From contig VFIW01000077.1 in NCBI GenBank assembly GCA_006386115.1, positions 157,626-221,625 of the forward strand: 64,000 nucleotides of DNA. The letters run 5' to 3'. The stretch comes from Globisporangium splendens (taxonomy: Eukaryota > Oomycota > Peronosporomycetes > Pythiales > Pythiaceae). The stretch's first letter is position 1, and each line of letters begins with the position of its first letter. Shown here piece by piece: positions 58,258 to 64,000 of this stretch. Under the pieces are notes generated by a model. That model was given only the letters and a program-made list of their open reading frames with translations, was not told where the DNA came from and did no database searches. Both the position numbers and the translations under genes were made by a program.

Positions 58258-60779
58258 GCTGTCCCGTTTGGAAACTAGCCACACAAATTTCGTAGAAATT
58301 TGTGGGGGTATGTTTTCAACGACGGGCAGCATCTCGGCGAAAACGAGAAATCTGCCGAAATTTTACTTTTTGAGATATAACGAAAAAACTGAAAAAATGT
58401 CGCATTGCACAAAAACAAGCCACACAATCTTTCTCAAACTTTCACCATCGTTTTCTACGCCATTGAAAACCCCATATCCGAAAGTTTTAGAAACGAGAAG
58501 TTTTTGGTGCCGAGCTATCGCCATCCATTCAATTTTGAAATGTACTGGATTAAGCTATATAGAAAGTATTGACTTATGCTATATCGAGTACTGAGTTAGG
58601 CAATATTTGAAGTATTGACTTAAGCTATAAAATCTAATGATTTAGGACATATCAATCTATTGATTTATGACATTTATAATGTAATGAAGTAAGCCATTTT
58701 GTGCAATAGGTAGCCTATAACATGCATTATTTGGACTCCCAAAAGGAAGAGTGACGACGACGACAAATCATTTGATCCTCGTGTATTGAGTGGACATTCT
58801 GATTGGCTGCTTTGTAAATCAGGCTGCGTGTGACACAAACAGAAGTTCAACGTGTACAAAAATACGCACTTGAAGTTTCATCTGAATGGCGACAGTGGAC
58901 ATGATGAAGCGTGTGACACATACAGAGCTTATGACAATGCGAAAGTTTTCTTCTTCTTCTACCATTCATTTTCCAATTCGCGATGGAAAGCAACAAGTAC
59001 TCTGAAGCGGCAGCGCATGTATATTCGAAATACTCAGCAGGTTCGTATGAGACTTGTGCAGATGTGGGATTGTGCTCCGCCTGCTTGAGCTACCAATATT
59101 CCTGATGTGAGCAAGTCGAAGCATGACATTGGTGACTGATGCATGGAAGGCAACAGCAACGAGTGTGATATGAGTGTTAGTAAACATGTAGAGTGCGAGA
59201 TTGTATGAAAGTTTGTGTACCTGCGTAACTGTAACGATGCAACACGATGTGGTACCTCCTGACATGTATACATACACTGTACCACTTCAATGATCATCGT
59301 GTCTGCGCAGACTCAATACTCATCAACATTTGTATACAATGTCGGACACACTTGTTTGTTGTTTGATGGAGCGCGCGAGCAACATATCATGTGTGTGAAG
59401 TAGATATGGTGACACCTCAAGTATGTATATGGATGTGATGTTGAGAGAAGAACCACGTAAAGTGAATTTGTATGACATTATGTGAGAATAAGACTACAAA
59501 TGCAAAAATGTGAATTCTAGTGTCGTACATATCGTATGGTTTGTGATGATGATACTGATGAATGTGAGTAGATGTATATTGTGTGCGCGAAGAGGAACTC
59601 ACGAAGCATACAACATAAGTAGCTGAGTTGTTTGTTTGTGACTGCTGCAGTGTCGAGTGAAGTGTGATCCGTGACATGGTGTGTTGAGTGTGTGAAGAGC
59701 TGGGCAGTGTGGGTGTAAGTGGATATTCCAAAGTGGTGTGAAGTATCATACATTGTAGATGGTATTGTGATTGGTGATATTTGGAATGAGTGTGTGAGTG
59801 AATGACAAAAGGGTACTGAGACAACAAGAAGGATGATAGGAGTGTTTGGAAACATGCCGAGTGCGAGATTGTATGAAAGTTTGTGTATCTGAGTAACTGT
59901 AATGATCACTGTGTCTGCGCAGACTCGATACTCATCAACATTTGCGTGGAATGTCGGACACATGGATAAAAGTGAGCAAATGTATATTGTGTGTGCTGAC
60001 AGGAACCCACGAAGCATACAACATAAGTAGCTGAGTTGTTTGTTTGTGACTGCTGTAGTGTAGAGTGAAGTGTGATCCGTGACATGTTGTGTTGCGTGTG
60101 TAAAGAGCTGGGCAGTGTGGGTGTAAGTGGATATTCCAAAGTGGTGTGAAGTATCATACATTGTAGATGGTATTGTGATTGGTGATATTTGGAATGAGTG
60201 TGTGAGTGAATGATAAAAGGCTACTGAGACAACAAGAAGGATGATAGGAGTGTTTGGAAACATGCCGAGTGCGAGATTGTATGAAAGTTTGTGTATCTGA
60301 GTAACTGTAATGATCACTGTGTCTGCGCAGACTCGATACTCATCAACATTTGCGTGGAATGTCGGACACATGGATAAAAGTGAGCAAATGTATATTGTGT
60401 GTGCTGACAGGAACCCACGAAGCATATAGCAGATGGTGCTGAGTTGTTTGTTTGTGACTGCTGTAGTGTCGAGTGAAGTGTGATCCGTGACATGTTGTGT
60501 TGCGTGTGTAAAGAGCCGGGCAGTGTGATTGGGAGTAAATATTCCAAAGTGGCGTGGAGTATCGTCGAGTGTTGGTGGTGTTGTGATTGTTGAAGTTTGG
60601 TATGAACAGTTGAGTATGTGTGAGTATATGAGAAGTGGGAAATGAGACATCAACGAGGGTGATCGATAGAGTTTTGTCGAATACATCATTGAGGGTGATA
60701 AAATATATGTTGATGAAGAGAGCATCGAGGGTGATAAAAAATATTTTGTCGAAGAGAGCATCGAGGGTGAGAGAGTGAA
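58258..60779 (+). repeat. Array unit 5, type B with internal tandem duplication
   Basis: Like unit 3 but enlarged by an internal duplication of about 409 bases (GGGCAGTGTGGGTGTAAGTG at about 59702 and again at 60111). Confidence 0.85.
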
Positions 60780-60819
60780 TTAGGGTCTAGGGTTAGTTGA
60801 TAATAGGGTTTAGGGTTTA
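60780..60819 (+). repeat. Interstitial telomere-like tract 5
   Basis: Same arrangement as tract 1, including the TTGATAA spacer. Confidence 0.85.
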
Positions 60820-63348
60820 GATGCTGTCCCGTTTGGAAACTAGCCACACAAATTTCGTAGAAATTTGTGGGGGTATGTTTTCAACGACGGGCAGCATCTC
60901 GGCGAAAACGAGAAATCTGCCGAAATTTTACTTTTTGAGATATAACGAAAAAACTGAAAAAATGTCGCATTGCACAAAAACAAGCCACACAATCTTTCTC
61001 AAACTTTCACCATCGTTTTCTACGCCATTGAAAACCCCATATCCGAAAGTTTTAGAAACGAGAAGTTTTTGGTGCCGAGCTATCGCCATCCATTTAATTT
61101 TGAAATGTACTGGATTAAGCTATATCGAAAGTATTGACTTATGCTATATCGAGTACTGAGTTAGGAAATATTTGAAGTATTGACTTAAGCTATAAAATAT
61201 AATGATTTAGGACATATCAATCTATTGATTTATGACATTTATAATGTAATGAAGTAAGCCATTTTGTGCAATAGGTAGCCTATAACATGCATTATTTGGA
61301 CTCCCAAAAGGAAGAGTGACGACGACGACAAATCATTTGATCCTCGTGTATTGAGTGGACATTCTGATTGGCTGCTTTGTAAATCAGGCTGCGTGTGACA
61401 CAAACAGAAGTTCAACGTGTACAAAAATACGCACTTGAAGTTTCATCTGAATGGCGACAGTGGACATGATGAAGCGTGTGACACATACAGAGCTTATGAC
61501 AATGCGAAAGTTTTCTTCTTCTTCTACCATTCATTTTCCAATTCGCGATGGAAAGCAACAAGTACTCTGAAGCGGCAGCGCATGTATATTCGAAATACTC
61601 AGCAGGTTCGTATGAGACTTGTGCAGATGTGGGATTGTGCTCCGCCTGCTTGAGCTACCAATATTCCTGATGTGAGCAAGTCGAAGCATGACATTGGTGA
61701 CTGATGCATGGAAGGCAACAGCAACGAGTGTGATATGAGTGTTAGTAAACATGTAGAGTGCGAGATTGTATGAAAGTTTGTGTACCTGCGTAACTGTAAC
61801 GATGCAACACGATGTGGTACCTCCTGACATGTATACATACACTGTACCACTTCAATGATCATCGTGTCTGCGCAGACTCAATACTCATCAACATTTGTAT
61901 ACAATGTCGGACACACTTGTTTGTTGTTTGATGGAGCGCGCGAGCAACATATCATGTGTGTGAAGTAGATATGGTGACACCTCAAGTATGTATATGGATG
62001 TGATGTTGAGAGAAGAACCACGTAAAGTGAATTTGTATGACATTATGTGAGAATAAGACTACAAATGCAAAAATGTGAATTCTAGTGTCGTACATATCGT
62101 ATGGTTTGTGATGATGATACTGATGAATGTGAGTAGATGTATATTGTGTGCGCGAAGAGGAACTCACGAAGCATACAACATAAGTAGCTGAGTTGTTTGT
62201 TTGTGACTGCTGCAGTGTCGAGTGAAGTGTGATCCGTGACATGGTGTGTTGAGTGTGTGAAGAGCTGGGCAGTGTGGGTGTAAGTGGATATTCCAAAGTG
62301 GTGTGAAGTATCATACATTGTAGATGGTATTGTGATTGGTGATATTTGGAATGAGTGTGTGAGTGAATGACAAAAGGGTACTGAGACAACAAGAAGGATG
62401 ATAGGAGTGTTTGGAAACATGCCGAGTGCGAGATTGTATGAAAGTTTGTGTATCTGAGTAACTGTAATGATCACTGTGTCTGCGCAGACTCGATACTCAT
62501 CAACATTTGTGTGGAATGTCGGACACATGGATAAAAGTGAGCAAATGTATATTGTGTGTGCTGACAGGAACTCACGAAGCATACAACATAAGTAGCTGAG
62601 TTGTTTGTTTGTGACTGCTGTAGTGTCGAGTGAAGTGTGATCCGTGACATGGTGTGTTGAGTGTGTGAAGAGCTGGGCAGTGTGGGTGTAAGTGGATATT
62701 CCAAAGTGGTGTGAAGTATCATACATTGTAGATGGTATTGTGATTGGTGATATTTGGAATGAGTGTGTGAGTGAATGACAAAAGGGTACTGAGACAACAA
62801 GAAGGATGATAGGAGTGTTTGGAAACATGCCGAGTGCGAGATTGTATGAAAGTTTGTGTATCTGAGTAACTGTATGACTCACTGTGCCCTGCGCAGACAC
62901 TCGATTTACTCATCACCATTTGTGTGGAATGTCCGACACATGATAAAGTTGCAAATGGTATTATTGTGTTGCTGACAGGAATCTCACGAAGCTACAACAT
63001 AAGGTACGGAGTTGTTTGTGTGTTACTGCTGTAGTGTTCGAGTGAAGTGTGATCCGTGACATGGTGTGTTGAGTGTGTAAAGAGCCGGGCAGTGTGATTG
63101 CGAGTAAATATCCCAAAGTGGCGTGGAGTATCGTCGAGTGTTGGTGGTGTTGTGATTGTTGAAGTTTGGTATGAACAGTTGAGTATGTGTGAGTATATGA
63201 GAAGTGGGAAATGAGACATCAACGAGGGTGATCGATCGAGTTTTGTCGAAGACATCATTGAGGGTGATAAAATATATGTTGATGAAGAGAGCATCGAGGG
63301 TGATAAAAAATATTTTGTCGAAGAGAGCATCGAGGGTGAGAGAGTGAA
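60820..63348 (+). repeat. Array unit 6, type B with internal tandem duplication
   Basis: Near copy of unit 5 with the same roughly 409-base internal duplication (about 62266 and 62676). A stretch at 62870-63060 has many small indels against the siblings, which may be decay or low-quality sequence. Confidence 0.85.
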
Positions 63349-63406
63349 TTAGGGTTAGTTGATAATAGGGTTTAGGGGCCCTAGGGTTTAGGGTTTAGGG
63401 TTTAGA
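63349..63406 (+). repeat. Interstitial telomere-like tract 6
   Basis: The longest tract: TTAGGG, TTGATAA, TAGGGTTTAGGGG, CCCTAGGG, then GTTTAGGG repeated and GTTTAG. Confidence 0.88.
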
Positions 63407-64000
63407 TGCTGTCCCGTTTGAAAACTAGCCACACAAATTTCGTAGAAATTTGTGGGGGTATGTTTTCAACGACGGGCAGCATCTCGGCGAAAACGAGAAA
63501 TCTGCTGAAATTTTACTTTTTGAGATATAACGAAAAAACTGAAAAAATGTCGCATTGCACAAAAACAAGCCACACAATCTTTCTCAAAATCTCACCATCG
63601 TTTTCTACGCCATTGAAAACCCCATATCCGAAAGTTTTAGAAACGAGAAGTTTTTGGTGCCGAGCTATCGCCATCCATTCAATTTTGAAATGTACTGGAT
63701 TAAGCTATATAGAAAGTATTGACTTATGCTATATCGAGTACTGAGTTAGGCAATATTTGAAGTATTGACTTAAGCTATAAAATCTAATGATTTAGGACAT
63801 ATCAATCTATTGATTTATGACATTTATAATGTAATGAAGTAAGCCATTTTGTGCAATAGGTAGCCTATAACATGCATTATTTGGACTCCCAAAAGGAAGA
63901 GTGACGATGACGACACACCATTTGATCCTCGTGTATTGAGTGGACATTCTGATTGGCTGCTTTGTAAATCAGGCAGCGTGTGACACAAACAGAAGTTCAA
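63407..64000 (+). repeat. Array unit 7, type B, cut by the window end
   Basis: Head, palindrome, 23-base repeats and the start of the type B segment; continues beyond the window. Confidence 0.85.

Larger units (their letters stand above)
50357..64000 (+). repeat. Subtelomere-like tandem array of 1.7-2.6 kb units
   Basis: From about 50357 to the window end the DNA is one array of long, closely similar units. Every unit junction carries a TTTAGGG-like tract followed at once by AGATGCTGTCC. Two unit types alternate: type A contains the ATGGTTAGGGTGGACC segment and four hairpin-bearing modules; type B replaces that segment with one starting at GTGCAATAGGTAGCC. The order is A (left-truncated), A, B, A, B, B, B (cut by the window end). 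The array is A/T-rich and I see no conserved gene in it. Confidence 0.9.

Noticed and set aside
59517..60761. 414-codon minus-strand frame in the array
   Set aside because: It is a translation of tandem non-coding repeats (Ser/Thr/His-rich periodic peptide) and exists only where indels happen to keep the frame open.
1..64000. tRNA, rRNA or CRISPR-like arrays
   Set aside because: None was noticed by eye; the tandem repeats at the right end are degenerate, lack unique equal spacers, and the organism is a eukaryote. A tRNAscan-SE run would be needed to exclude tRNAs.

Overview
The window looks like an oomycete nuclear contig, Phytophthora/Pythium-like. The grounds are a cluster of elicitin genes (known from that lineage), oomycete-style core promoters (an initiator of the YCAYTYY type followed by an A/T-rich CAATTTGC-like flanking element 40-75 bases before several start codons), almost intronless compact genes with two short 80-85 base introns, and TTTAGGG-type telomere-like repeats. 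I cannot name the species.

Layout. 1-5.1 kb: upstream DNA and a full-length ABCC/MRP-type ABC transporter (+). 5.8-6.8 kb: a sphingolipid delta-4 desaturase (-). 6.8-11 kb: gene-poor DNA with an AG microsatellite, a decayed lysine-rich reading frame that keeps a good promoter, a 3'-terminal ABCC fragment, a decayed DIRS-like (tyrosine-recombinase) retrotransposon and a small foldback sequence. 11-19 kb: four PLAC8-like membrane-protein genes (two -, two +) with three conserved non-coding blocks upstream of each, and a 5'-truncated LINE fragment between the third and fourth. 19.3-22.3 kb: an insulysin-type M16 metalloprotease. 22.6-35.1 kb: three more ABCC genes in head-to-tail tandem (-). 36.4-42.5 kb: four elicitin-family genes (one damaged) around a ZIP metal transporter. 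42.6-46.4 kb: a fifth ABCC gene. 47.6-49.6 kb: a TUP1-type WD40 corepressor. 50.4-64 kb: a tandem array of 1.7-2.6 kb non-coding units, each pair separated by short TTTAGGG-like tracts, which reads as subtelomere; the G-rich strand points right, so the chromosome end is probably to the right.

How it fits together. The gene part is dominated by locally amplified families facing the outside world: export pumps, secreted sterol-binding-type elicitins, a metal importer and PLAC8 membrane proteins. Housekeeping genes (desaturase, insulysin, TUP1) sit between them. The amplified families show signs of copy-to-copy homogenisation. The last 240 residues of all five ABCC proteins differ by at most two substitutions although the rest has diverged, and the PLAC8 coding cores are also near identical. 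The strongest candidates for something undescribed are the Y'-like subtelomeric array with its built-in hairpins and 23-base tandem repeats, the conserved upstream blocks of the PLAC8 array, and the NBD2-restricted homogenisation of the ABCC cluster.
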